Of a stretch of 64,000 nt of DNA, positions 35,150-47,686 are shown in pieces (position 1 is the first letter of the stretch; each line of letters starts with the position of its first letter). The DNA is from Anarhynchus alexandrinus (lineage: Eukaryota > Chordata > Aves > Charadriiformes > Charadriidae): the NCBI GenBank assembly GCA_008711295.1, contig VUYV01000120.1, forward strand, positions 111,989-175,988. The letters are read 5' to 3'. A program made the position numbers and the translations under genes. The notes under the pieces are model-generated. The model had not been told where the DNA came from and made no database searches. It saw nothing but the letters and a program-made list of their open reading frames with translations.

Positions 35150-38100
35150 AAAAAAAAAATAAATCACAGTATATAGACCAGGAGGGTGCGAGGCCGTTGC
35201 TGTTTGTGGCCTTTTGCAGTTCATCCTTTCTGCCACAGTGTAACGAAGCTTTAGCAATGGAAGTGTACATGGAGTCAAAGGTAGAATAACTTGTCCCTGG
35301 GAAGTCAGTTAAAGGTCAGCCATGCACCCCCATGAGACGACTTATGCCAATGTAATTAATCTGTTAGACAATATGAGTTGCAGAGTCTTTTTGTTGCATT
35401 TAGTACTTTAATATGTTTTCCTGATAAGCATTCATTTTATACTCATAGGACAGCTGCTTAGTCAAGGAATGAGGGCTGTAAGTTGTTTAAAGAAATGGGA
35501 GTCATAAACTTTTAGCAACTATTTGAGGCTTTGCCACTAACTGATAGACAGGCTTTGCCTCTCCCGTGCCTCAATTTAGACACCTGCCAAGTTAGGCAAA
35601 AATGCTTAATTATCGAATACAACTGCAGCAAGATTCAGTTTAATCACATATGTAATGGAATGTAATATTTGAGTTTATGAGTTATGAAAAGTACAAATAA
35701 ATACCAGTGTTAATCATCATTTTCATTAGCTTCCTCAGTTTTCAATTTGCTTTGCCATTGATCTCAGCCAAGCCAAGATTTTACTTAAGTGCGGGGGTTT
35801 TTGTACATTTAACCCAATGGAATGGTTTCTTTACCTTACCCTATACAGGTTTACAACTACGGAGAAACATTTTGTAAATTCTATGCCTATTGCCTTACCT
35901 GCTTTGAGAGTAAGTAACGCCCAGGCGCTGATAGTATTTTGTTATGACAGACTCTTTTTAATATCTTGCTTCAGTGCTTGGGTTTTTTCACTTTATCTAT
36001 TTTTTTTAAATAGGACATCTGGTATATATTAGTAAACTCTTCTCCAGGTTTCTGTACCTTGGCCGAGTCCATACTTTGTCTTTCTTGCTTCAAACTACAC
36101 AAAGAATAGGGAGACAAGATAAAATTTTGGAAAGAGTCATGGGAATAGTAGAGTATCATGAGACTTGTTTTCTAAGGAAAGTCTTGAGTTCATTCTAATT
36201 TATGAAAAAGGAGGGGGTGTGATGCTTTTGTGACTGCATGAGGAACAGAAAACTGATTTTAGAGATAGCCAGTCTAGCAGATTGGTTTGTATGGTTTGGC
36301 CAGCTCAGGCTTTCAATGTTTCATTTTAGCTGTTGTAGTTAAGGCAGAATTTGTCCATCAGCATTTACAGTTAGCGATTCTTTCATTCAGAATTTATGAA
36401 GAAGGATTTTCTTGCCTGCTGAAGATTTCATTACCTTCCCATGTCAAGAAGAATTACCAGCAAGAATATTGATATAACTGGAAGTAAACAACTATGTATT
36501 ATTTTTCTTAATCTAAATAATTTTATTTCTTTAAACATAATCTTCTGTCTTACATAATATGTTCCCTTTCAGACATGAATAGTTTTTCCTTTTTTTATTT
36601 GCCATGTTTTCTGAACTTCATACGATACATGGGAAAAAAAGTGACTCCTCCCATATTTCTCTGCATTCTAGGCATCAAAATGCGTGAGAAGATGCTCTGT
36701 GGAAGGTATTTGTCTCCAGGGACAATCTAAATCATAGAAAGAAAGTTAATTTAATGTTTTATTCTAGCCTTTAATTACCATTCCATATGCTGATGAACAG
36801 ATTATTGTGGCGGGCATGGTGATTATTTAATGGAAATATTTTTAAATCGTTATTTTCCTGTAGCGTTTGCAGCCAAAATATTATGGCATTGTATATTGCT
36901 GCCTGAGAATCTGCCCAGATATAAAAGCAGAACTCATACCTGTTCTCACTAACTGCAAAATAACTGAAAAACCCCTCAGAAGGGCCACAGATAGCAATTA
37001 CAGAAATGCTTTGTTGTTGTTGTTTTTCTCACTTTCAGTGGTCTATGACTGTGTTACTAACATTGAAGAAAAAAAAAAATACTTTTGAGTAGGTTTAGAT
37101 TTGAACTGTAGAGAAAAAATTTATCTCTGGGAGAACCAACTGTGATTTTATCAGGATCAACTTAAACCATTAAAAAAAAAAAAAAAGCATAGAGCGTCAG
37201 ATATCTGTATGACTGAAAGAAAATTTCAGACCCATCCATTGTAACTGAAAGTGCGCTAAAAAATCATCAGTGGGGTTGAATGGCCATCCATCGGTTTATT
37301 CATCTGCCTTTCAAAGATATACCCATGCACTTCAATGTGTCATGGCTTCAAGCCAGTGATTTCCCAGCATAGGATAAACTAAGCAAATGTGTAAGTTTTT
37401 GAAAGCAGTGACAATATTTTCAGTCATTCCCCTTTTGGTGAGAAACCCAAGGGTAAGTCTGTGTGTTTGAGACTCAGCCTCACTGCACACATTGCACACT
37501 AACTTCTTATCTGCATGTGCCATTAACAACTGTTTTTCTTTTTAAAAGAGTTGAAGTTCCTGTTTCCTGTCACCACTTCACTTTTTTCAAGGCATGAGCA
37601 CCATCTGTGCACACTGTATTGCAAGGCTCTAGTTTCTATCTGTCAAGCTAAAAGGAAGCATCTTTTCATAGCAGTTCAATATCGTTCATTGACACTCAGT
37701 GGGCTTCATCCTGGAAGGCAGGAAAAAATTTTTCAGGAAAAGAGAAGTTTTAGGATGTGGGAATAAGACTCAAAAGTGTCCGTCACCCATGGAGATATGC
37801 TTAACTTTCCGTGCAGAGCAAATATGGGAGTTTTCTACATCTTGTTACTTTAAATTGGCAAGACCCAGCTGGTATTAATGGAGTTGTTCTACAGTGCGAA
37901 ACGTTAGCAGTTGCTTCTTAATCATTGGTGTCAACAATTGCATCTTATCCAGTGCGCTAAAACACAGTGCTTCATAGGTGGATGCGCATGGGCTGTACAT
38001 CTGCTTTAAAGTGAAATCTTGTCCTGGTCTGTATTTCCTATATAAAGCTATAATTCTCTCTTGCTATGTTCCAGTTAGTTTACGTGTACATAAATAGGAG

Positions 38101-41100
38101 GGAAGAGAAGCTTGAAATCTTAAGAAAGTGAGATTGTTCATTTCTAGCAGACTATGCCTGTATCGAATGTGAAAAGAGAAAAAACAGGGGTAGGAAAGCT
38201 GGATGTTGTCTAGGTAGAATCACACCTAATTAGAAGATGTCTTAGGTTTTTCCATGAGGTGCTAGCAGACTTGTTACTGGACCTGTTTAATGATGCTAGA
38301 AAATAATTGGAGACCTGAAGATGTGACAGTTTCTGATATGATTTAGTTCAATTTATTAAAGTTGGGCTTGGATAAAATCATCCTTCATTGAAAAAAATAT
38401 GGCAGTGAAATATAAACTGGCAATGACTATTTCACTATTACTTCTTCATAGAGCTTGCTTCTATCCTCTGGGAAATAGAAGACTAAAATAAATGATAGAA
38501 ATTTAAAAGCTGCTTGCAAATTTCAGGATAAGTTCTTGTATATCTTTGCAATTGATTTCTTGCCTCAGAAACGAGTGTCATAGCGTGTGAAACTCAAAGC
38601 TGCGCATGAATAATGTTTGGCTGAATGAGATCCCAGGAGACTTTAGTCTCATTTGGGTTTGGGTTAAAAAGTGAGTAATTTGCCATATTTGAAAAAAAAA
38701 AGGTTGATTTAGTCGAACCGCTTTCATATAAAACAGAGGTGGATGGAGCCTTGTCTGGACAAGTGTGTCCCAAAGGAGCCTAGCTGTGTAATGTCCTGGT
38801 TCAGCCCCCTCCTCCTGAGCTGGCTGGACCTTTGTCAGTGGATTGCCTAAGGAAAAGTACAACAGGCAAGCAAGGTAATGCTTTATCTTGATCTGGGAAG
38901 AGAAAGGCAACAGCAACAGGATGGAATATTAAATTAAGAGAAATCAGTTACTTGGTTGTCCAGGTGGCCTTTGAGATGGAAGCGGCAGTATTGCACTCCT
39001 GGCTCCCCTGCGCCAGTATTCGAGGCTGAGACCAGGGCAGCAGGGGAAGGCAAACTGGGGGACACAGAGGAAAAAGAGTTTTGTCATGGGTTTCCAGCAG
39101 TAGCGTTGACATACCTGATATCTTGGTTTCACAGAGCTTTCTGGCTTGCTGCTGTACAGTCATGGGAAGGTTACCAAAGGTGAGGCATGGTGGCATGCAT
39201 GGAGTTGTCCATCCTAAATGCAATTGCAAAGCAACTGGAGGTGAAAGTCAGCTTTTAAACTCAGGTCTGTAGTAGCTATTTCTGCTATTTGCTGTGTTAA
39301 TGGAAAGCACTAATGTTTTTCTTCAACGGAAGGTTGCACCTGCCCTTTTCCTGGACAGCTAAACTACACAGATTAAACTGGCATGTACAGGTGCCTGTCC
39401 GACACTCTGAGAGTGCCTTTAGAGAAACTAAACATGAATTTCCCTGATGGTTCCAAAATAAAAATGAAATGAAATGAAAATGAAAAAAAAATGTGTCCAG
39501 CTAGATGTGAGGAAGGTAGGAAATTGATCACAATGGGCAACTCTCCTTCCACAAATGTCAGCTCCTCCTCATCTTTCATGAGAGGAGAGAAGACAGCAGA
39601 GGACGGTACAGAGCTGACTGCGTTGCTGAGTCTCTGTACCTCTCCATCATCTCCCTGTCCTCAGAGGAACAGGCACCTCTGCACCCTCATTTCAGTAGCA
39701 TGAAAACTTACCTGCTGCCGGGAGTGATAACTTTTAGCCCATTGGTGTGTTGGCTGTGATTTTTTGCAATTGCTGTCAGACCGCTTGAGTTGCCGTTATA
39801 TCAGCATTTATACCCGCTCTGAGAGTTGTGCCTGCTGGGCTGTTGTTTCTACTTCATCCCCCTGGCTTTCTCTGCCTCTGCCTACGTTCTCCTATGTACA
39901 GTTGCCCATAGCAACACCCATTTGAAAAGGCCCCCGGTGCTATCTCTCTGGTCCTCCGGAGGGGAGCTCTGCCAGTGCCAGCAGCAGCAATGGAGGAGCT
40001 CAGCTCTCCGTGCCTCCACTGTTGAGCAGGGACCAAAGGAAGCCTACCTTCAGGACACAAATATTTCCAGGAATGAGAGGACAGCATATCCAAAACCAGA
40101 AGCATCTGATGAATCACTTACTCACTAGGAGCTGGTCTGGTGGAAACACCACATCCCTAACGTTGTGTGTCTTTCTTCAGAGGCAGCGCTGCACCCGTAG
40201 CCCCAAATCCCTTCCACATCCAACACCCAACACCACCTCCTCTCTCCCACCTACCTGCTTCTTGTGGGGCTGTGCAGTTAGCTGGATAAAGGAACTCATC
40301 TAGTTAAAAATGCTCTGACAAAAGGGTTATTTTTAACCTCTCCTCTGGATCAATATATGGCCACAGATGATTGCACTGGCATGACAAGAAAGCCAACGCC
40401 AGGGTCAAGTGGGCAAGAGCTGCTTCTGCTGCCATTGCCACTGAGATAAATGCTGATCAAATTTCTGTATAAATTGAGAAAGCTACATTTTTTTGTCAGT
40501 ATAGCTGACAACTTCTGTGTTTATGCTGGCAATGCTGGCATAACTGCAGCAACAGGGCTCAGACAGAACTTGGTAGGTGGGACCCACTTGCCCTGGAGTC
40601 CTGCACTCAAATTTGCCATCACCTGAAAGTATAAAGGATTTGGTAGAAGATACCCAGGGCTGATATGGAGCCAGCATCTGTCAAGTCTGTGTTCTGGAGA
40701 TCCAAGTCCCAGTCTTTTCCAACCTTAATGTTGGGATGTTTGGATTCAGATCTAAACTTTCTACATCAGGTCACTTATCCTCACACCAACCTCCTTCTGC
40801 ATCCTCTTTCTTTCCTGCTTCCCCAACATATGCCACTACCTGCCAGTTATGTGAAGCCATGGCTCTGTAGCTTTTAACCCATCAGATTATGCAAATTGCA
40901 TTTGCTCAAATAGCAAAACTGCACCAGCATTTAGCAAGGCTTGATGCAGTGGCGTCTCTGAGCAAGAAATGCTGAAGTGAATATGTTGTAACTCACAATA
41001 GTGGTGCAGCTCAAAGCTGGGCATTGAAGCTTCAAAGTCCTCGAGCTTGCCCCTCATCAAGGTTAATAATGCCTTCCTTTTCTTATTTGGTGTGCATTAT

Positions 41101-43013
41101 ACTGAATTTATCTTAATACGAGGGAGTTTATTATTTCTGTTCTTACAGCTATGGCTGTTCTCATGTCCAAATACAAACTAGAAAAGAAGTTTATGTGGCA
41201 GATCTGTAATAAATACGGTATACAGAAGTATATTATAGATTTTGAAACTGAAAGTGATTTTCTATTTGTTACGTAAAGCACGTGTTTTAGAGACACTTGG
41301 AAAATACATAGTATGTGTGTAAATCCTGGAGGAGAAGCTTATGGAAATGGTAGTGGGAGACTAGATTTTCCTTAGCCAGTGCAGTGGGTAGAAAAGCTCA
41401 AATACTCACAGATACCTTCCTACTCAAAGCAGTCAACCCCTGTTTTAAGTTTTTAAATTAGTTCAGCCTGCCAAATTGTATGCCTGATCCAGCTGTTGGG
41501 GGATCAGTACAGGCAGTGCTGCATGCTTTGCCTCACTCCAGAGTACTGCTGCAACAAAAGGTTGTGTAAAATGAGGATTTCAGAAGTTTTTAAATGATTT
41601 ACTAGCATCTTACAAGCCAAAGCAGTGAAGGATGTTTCATTTTAGAAGACATCTATACTCTACCAGTCGCTATCGTTACATTGTGGAAGACCTGGTCCTT
41701 GAGCAGGCTGCTTTAGCATGTGCCTACTCGTACTGCACTGGAATAAATCTGTCATTTCCTCACACCTGATCACATCATTAAGTTGTAACTGTGCTGAATT
41801 ACTGCCCTCACACCACTGAGTTTATAAGCAGTCACTTCAGCCTATTTAAAACAGAATTAATTGGAGGATGCCATAATAAAGACTCAGAATTTACTAATCT
41901 GAGTAGAACAAGGAAAGCAGTATTCATTTGTAGTATAAGAAGCATAACTGTACAGTCTCCTTAAAAGGATGAACTCAGATTTTTACCATTTGCTTTTTAT
42001 GGGGCTATATAAAAGGTGGCAGTTTGGTTTTTTTGAATTTGCATTTTGTCATGTACCAAAGTTAGAGAATACCATAGGCATCAATGCTTTCAATAAACCT
42101 GCAGTGAGCAAAGTCCCTGAGAAAAGCAGTTACCGTTCCTCATGCTGAACGGGCTGCAAAGCAAATGGTGTCTTTGCCTGAATCATCAGAGATCTCAGAC
42201 TCAATTGTTTCAAGGTAAAAATAGCAAAGTCTTCAACTGAAATTGTGAATGTTCTGTGGAAAGACAAGAGTGCAAGAACCGCACATCCTCTTCCTCACAA
42301 ACTCCAAGGACTCGACTGTGGCAAGAGACATAGGAGGTCATCTACACAGCACTGTGTATTTTCTTAATTGAGTTGTGAACAAAAACTAGAATACGTGTAG
42401 TCATGATTATTCTGTGCTGAAGGGAAATATGTACCTTAATAACGTATGGAGACACTGCAGTGATTTGCAATTCAAACTATTTTTAGCCATAGAATCTTGT
42501 ACTCAAATTTAAATTGACATGCAGTAAAGTAATTCTGGCTTGCTAATGTCCCTTAATAATTTTGTGAAAACAGATTAGTTCTTGCATCAAAACTTGTTTG
42601 GGAGGAGGTACCCAAAATTTAGTCATGTGCGTGATGTCAGTCAGCCCAGCCTCCCTCATCTCAGTGTTGTTTTTTATTGTGTCAGTAAGTGTATCATGTT
42701 TGATCTCTGTGAAATGCTGGAAGCTGATTAATTAGATGTTTCTGAGATGTTCAGAGCATATTTATAGATATTTTCTGAGTTATATGCTTTATTAAGTAAT
42801 GAAGCAAGATAAAAATTATATTCTGAGCTTGAATTAATACTTTTGCAAATGGAACACAGTAGAAATGTGATACCTAACGCAAAACTAAAGGAGAAGGCGG
42901 GAGGAGGGACAGAAGGAACCTTCCAAATTTTCAGCAGAGTTGGAGTAACATCCAAACCCTGACTGGGCAAGCAGGGAAGGAAGGCTTCTATAAAAACACG
43001 AGAAATTCCCAAC
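35150..43013. other. long unique stretch, no gene recognised
   Basis: Nearly 8 kb without a recognisable gene or clear interspersed repeat. Simple sequence includes an A9 run at 35150-35158, GTT repeats near 37012-37022, an A13-14 run near 37172 and short AAATG repeats at 39462-39482. GC-richer patches at 38960-39060 and 39940-40030 generate overlapping frames on both strands (39826-40128 +, 39854-40117 -, 40010-40303 +). None shows a known domain. 'cagtcttttccaaccttaat' near 40710 weakly recalls a CR1 tail but lacks the rest. Confidence 0.55.
39462..39482. repeat. short (AAATG)4 repeat
   Basis: About four AAATG units followed by an A9 run. Another five-base-period tract, too short to be highly mutable. 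Confidence 0.75.
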
Positions 43014-44100
43014 AAAGCTGGACCAACGGTCCCTTTAGTCCCGTGGGACTAAAGCAGCAGCAGTAGGTGATGCCATTTGGGGGTGTGAGCCTGGTCAAAG
43101 TCACAGGTCCATTCCTCTTGTACTCCCTCAGCATCCACAGTCATTGGATGTGGATGTTAGAAGGTATGTTCTGACCCATTCCAATTACTCTCTGCTCATG
43201 GACCCTTTCTCTATTAATTTGTCCAACTCTTTTTTGAGTTCGCTCATACTGTCGGCCTGTGTAGTCTCCTTTGGAGGCAGATTCTAGACATTCGAAACCA
43301 TTCATGTAAAGAAGAACTTTCTTTAAGTTTCAAAGCAGTTTCTTACTTGTTTCGTTGAATGATGTGCAAGTTCTGGTATTTCAGGATCTAGTCAATACCA
43401 TACCCCAACTCTGCCTCAGCCCATTACTCTCTAGATAGAGAAGTTCTTTCCTCATAAAAAATCTATTCCATTCCCTTAATCACTTTAGACATCCTTCTAT
43501 GTACCTTCTTTATCTCCAGTATCTCCTTCTTGAGATGTGGAGACCAGAACTGAATGCAGTTCAAGATGTTTACACCAAGATTCTTACATAGCAGCCATAT
43601 GATGCCCTTGTTTCTGTTTTTAGTGCTCTTTTTCTGGCTTTTTTGTTTTTTGTTTTTTGTTTTGTCATCCCCCCTTCCCGAGTGCTGCTGCACATTGAGC
43701 CAGTAATTTCAGAGAAATGTCAATGGTGAACTCCAAGACCTTCCCGTGGTGAAATGGCCAGGTCTGAGCTCAGCATTGTGTAGGCATGGTTTAGGTTTTT
43801 TTTCCCTTGCTGTGTTTCCCTACATTTCTACCCTGAAGTTCATCTGCTGCCTTTCTGCAAACTCACTGTGGTGTGTGAAATCCTTCCTTGCTGTCAGTGG
43901 CATTTGATTACCCAAACAAACTTAGTGTCATCCACAAACCTGGGGGTCTCGCAGTGCACTCCCTTCTCCTGGTCATTGGTGAAGATACTGAATAAAACTG
44001 GTCCCAGTAACAATTTCTGGAGAATTGGCACATTCAGAAGATCTCCTGTCTATATCAATGTACAGAATCTCTCTTCTATATTTTTGCTGACAGTGATATA
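43014..44100 (-). mobile_element. ancient CR1 LINE of reptile-type lineage (antisense)
   Basis: On the plus strand the block reads as the reverse complement of an old CR1 lineage also abundant in turtles and crocodilians. Matching segments in order: 'gctggaccaacggtcccttt' (3' terminus), 'aatttgtccaactctttttt' (43217), 'ccttctatgtaccttcttta' (43493), 'ctccttcttgagatgtggag' and 'accagaactgaatgcagttc' (43522-43564; the 'YCVQFW' region), 'ctgctgcacattgagcca' (43685), 'cagagaaatgtcaatggt' (43710), 'gaagttcatctgctgcct' (43835), 'ttggtgaagatactgaataa' (43976) and 'actggtcccagtaacaat' (43997; the 'GSVLGPVLF' region). ORF2 is broken repeatedly. A TTTTTTG-rich run near 43637-43663 is a later expansion. 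Confidence 0.88.
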
Positions 44101-44953
44101 ATGATAAAAGGGAAAGAACTAAGCTGGCTGCACTTTGAAGGTTCAGATGGACACATTGATATCTAGTAAAGAAGGAATATAGGAAGGAAAAAAGTTTGGA
44201 TGTGAAGTAACTCTTAGAGCAGAAAGTTTATGAGGCTGCGTCAGTAGTTCTGACACCTAAAGCAAAACTCTGAGTTAGAGTCTGAGCAGACACATTTTCA
44301 AGTAGATATTTGATGATTTTTATTTTATTTGTAATATTGTTTCCAGTCCTCTAATCAGGTGTGCAACCTCATACTTTGTTAGAGCAATCGTGATTTATTC
44401 CTGTCTCTATTCTTGGCTTGCTCTAAAGTCCACAGAGACACCTGGCATACTGCCCTTCATGAAAGTGATCTAGTTGGTGTGCAGGTGTATCCGATGGCAC
44501 CTTAAATTCAAGACAGGTTCAGTGGATGTCAGGAGCCTGACACGTTTCTCATAGTGCTATAAAGGTCAGTTTAAATGTGGGTAACACAAGGAGCTGAATT
44601 TATCTAGAGAACCTCCTCCGCCAGCACCTACTTACCAGCAAAACCTGTGGAGTTTGATTACTCGGTGCTGGCAACGCGCAGGAGGAATGTATGGGTTTGC
44701 CTGCAGCAGCCACTCCGTCAGTCCTCTCGAGCAGCATGAATAGGGGCTCCCCGTCTGTGTGTGCTCCGAGACTAATTGCAGGCAGAGGAAGAAGGACCAG
44801 CAGCTGTGCGATTGCAGCACTTGCTGCTTCGGCTGAGCGCTTCTAAGTAGCTGTGCTGGGGCAGGGAGCGCTGGCAAGCAGCCGGACTGGGATGCCGTGC
44901 TGCCTAACGCCAGCTTCGTTCCTCCCAGCATGGAGGGGAATCCCATACTGTGC
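44101..44953. other. unique sequence, nothing recognised
   Basis: No gene recognised. The 116-codon minus-strand frame at 44632-44982 begins inside the adjacent LTR and runs through a GC-richer patch (44660-44930). It has low-complexity Gln/Ser/Leu content and no recognisable domain. Confidence 0.55.
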
Positions 44954-45705
44954 TGTCCTGGTTTGAGATAAAACAGAACCAATTTTCTGTTCAGTAATTT
45001 TACTTTTTAGCTAAGCCTCTTCTAACTAACTGATCTCTCTGAAATTAACAGCTTATTGTGGAGACACTGTTCGTTCTCAGAGTGATAAGACCTGATTATT
45101 TGTAATTTATGCCAAGGAATGGTATGCAGATATGCTCTTGCTTACACTTATTGGTATAACTCCCCAGGCCAGGTAACTTTGTTATTTGCCCTGTTGGAGG
45201 GCCGGAAGCGGAAGAGCGTAGAGGAGTCGCACCTGCGGGGAGGAGCGGACCAGACAGGTGACCCAAAGCTGGCCAACAGGGTATTCCATCCCATCTGCAT
45301 CATGCTCAGTATAAAATCTGAGGGATCAAAGGGGTCAGTCTCTTTCTTCAATGGCCGGTGTCCAAGGAGGACTCTGTCTGTTCATCTGCCTTTGATCCCA
45401 ATCTGTGCATTCCTAAATCCAGACCTCATCCATCACTGAGTCCAGTCTGGGACTTTCCCCATGCCTGCTGGTGACATGATCATCATCCTGGCGGCTTGAT
45501 ATGGTTTTGTATGTATTGTATAGATTTTATGATTTTCTTTTTAAAAATCTTTTATTAATTTGTTAATATTTTCATTAAAGTAGTTTAGTTTTTTCCTAAA
45601 CTCATAAGTCTTTTTCTCTCTCTCCCTCCTCTCCTTGAAGAGAGAGATGAGGGGAGAGCATCTGTCATTCGCCTCAGTGGCCAGTCTGGCCCAAACTACA
45701 ACACA
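44954..45705 (+). mobile_element. ERVL-type solo LTR (sense)
   Basis: Begins 'tgtcctggtttgagataaaa', the hallmark start of the common avian ERVL-class LTRs, and ends near 'ccaaactacaacaca', giving TG...CA termini over 752 bp. Internal landmarks are in the expected order: 'ggtattccatcccatctgca' and 'tcatgctcagtataaaatct' with a TATAAAA box at 45310-45316, then an ATTAAA polyadenylation signal at 45574-45579 and a pyrimidine-rich U5 start (45610-45640). No internal retroviral genes flank it, so it is a solo LTR. No clear 5-bp target duplication was found. The plus-strand frame 45119-45439 and minus-strand frame 45148-45351 are within it and are by-products. Confidence 0.85.
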
Positions 45706-47618
45706 TGATTTACACAAAGTCTGTGTATGCTGCTTCCACCCTGGTGCCCTGCACGAGGGAGCAATGTCAAGAGGGCTGAATCCAAATCTTGGACTTCCCA
45801 TAAGAGGCAGACATCGCCTGCTGGGTTAAGTGGAAGCGGCAATAGCTGTTGTGTTTCGTGCTAAACACGGTCCTGCTGCTGCACGTTAGCCATGGTTAGT
45901 ACAGCCAGTCATTCAAGCGCTGCAGGTACCTCGGCAGTGGACTGCCTCACCTCTGCATCCCAGAAATGCTCAGGCCACTGGAGGTAACAGCATCTACAGG
46001 CACACACAAGCAAAACTAAGCATTGAGAGAAGTGTCAGGAGAGGGAACATAATTACCTGCAGACTTTTCAATGCCTGGAGTTTTGAGCATTTCTTTCTTA
46101 GACTTTGTCACCTAAATTTTCCATGAAGCGCACTTTAGGTACTGATGTACCATTTTTGCTTTGGTTCTTGGTAAGTATTTAAAGATTTAATTTACAATCA
46201 ATATATCCTCTTGTCTTCTGCCAATAGTTCTTTGACATACATCCAACTGCTAGGTGCTCTTCACAGCACAGGACTTTTTACTTCAGCAAGTAAATTCCCA
46301 GCTGTGTTGATGTCCAGAGAAAGTTAATGAAAAGGTTATGTGCTTTTTTCTTTCCCCTCCCCCCCCAAGAAAAATCATCAGTTTGTGTAATCCCTCTTTA
46401 CATGACCTCCTTTGTGTTCTCACGAAATTTCTGTGCTTGCACCCAACTTCCTGGGCTTTAGCTTCCTGAGTTTGAGTTTGAAACCTTTTTGATCTCTTTA
46501 GCACGTTTCTAGGAGAGGAGTGATTTTTTCAGTTTCATGGATCTCACTATTCGGCTTCCATGGCTTCCGGGAAAGATACTGATCCCGTAAGACACCCTAT
46601 CAGCGTAAGCACCACCCTTCCCAGAGCTCCAGCCCTAGGGAGCTCTGACACGTGTTTTACCTCTCCAGGATCACACGGTGAAGCACATCCCACATAAACT
46701 CTTCAAATATTCTAAATCAACCACAGCTTTCTCTGAAGAGCAGAAGAAATACTCAAACTGAGCTGAAGTATCCGTTTGCTAAGGTAGACTATCTTTCCAG
46801 TATCCTTCACCTTTTAATTTAGACTTCTTTCGTGGCTTCTCCTCTACAGAAACATGTCTCCTTCTGCCCCCCAGAAATGCCCATTCTCTGGGGACTTGAA
46901 GACCTTTCTTCTGCTGACAGCCTTTGGCTTTTTCTCTTCAAAACAGTTCTGTTTATTCCTTTGCAGGACCTACCATCACACATTGTTCCTTCTCTGAGAA
47001 GGGAAGGAATGAAACTGATTATTTTCTGGCTTTGGACCCTTCTTGGCATCTTCATCAGCTACCCAGAATTTGGTTATTGAAGTCAAGTTCTTCTTTGTTT
47101 TATTCTATGTCTTTATTTACTCCAGAGAGGAGGTTGGTACGTGTCAGCCCGAAGCTGAGTTGCTACATATTGAGACAGACAATTTTATACAATTGCAAAC
47201 TTACCTTTGAACTTACCTATCTTGCTTTACACAGAGTCCTCAAATCATCATTGGGCGTCATGTAGCTTTTGCATTCATTCCTCAGAATCAGCTGTCAGCT
47301 TTTAAGAAGCTGAATGATCTTGGCAAGGTTATACAAACCTAGGGAAAGACAAGAGATGCAACATCAGTATATACGGTTCCCAGTCTACGCTTTTCCTTTG
47401 CTTTTCATAGTTTGTTTCTGCTGTCATCACAAAAATTAATGGCAAAACTTCACCTCCGAAGATCTGAGTAGCAATTTCCAGGAATTTCATGTCAATAACA
47501 GCAGGCAAAACCCCAATTTCTAGACAAAATAAAATGCTGGCAAAAGTAACCATTCTATTTTTAGCATTTATGCTTCTCTCTACTAAGATATTTATATTAT
47601 AAATAGGTGGTTCCCAAT
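45706..47618. other. unique sequence, no gene recognised
   Basis: No gene recognised. The 113-codon plus-strand frame at 46924-47265 overlaps two other frames (46832-47080 + and 46819-47055 -) and has no recognisable domain. A C8 run lies near 46361-46368, and a small perfect hairpin at 46622-46646 is listed separately. Confidence 0.55.
46622..46646. other. short perfect inverted repeat
   Basis: 'cagagctcc' and 'ggagctctg' form a 9-bp perfect stem around a seven-base centre. It is not followed by a T-run and there is no adjacent gene, so no terminator or RNA role is proposed. Confidence 0.6.
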
Positions 47619-47686
47619 GAGTTGGACTTGATGATCTCTAGACGTCCCTTCCAACTCTGAAAATTCCGTGATTCTGTGATTCCGTA
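47619..47686 (+). mobile_element. short CR1 LINE 3' tail (sense)
   Basis: 'gagttggacttgatgatctc', 'cgtcccttccaactctga' and the terminal 'gtgattctgtgattccg' are the 3' end of the CR1 group whose tail reads 'gatctcTAGAGGTCCCTTCCAACTCTGA'. About 70 bp remain. The same tail type occurs in the element ending at 61554. Confidence 0.92.

Noticed and set aside
38788..38830. 'tgtcctggttcagcc' resembling the start of an ERVL LTR
   Set aside because: The following bases do not continue as an LTR, with no matching TATA region or polyadenylation signal in order.
40681..40745. Possible CR1 tail ('cagtcttttccaaccttaat')
   Set aside because: Only about 20 bases resemble a tail. There is no 8-bp terminal repeat and no upstream CR1 sequence.
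46622..46646. 9-bp perfect hairpin as a transcription terminator
   Set aside because: There is no T-run, no upstream gene, and the genome is eukaryotic.
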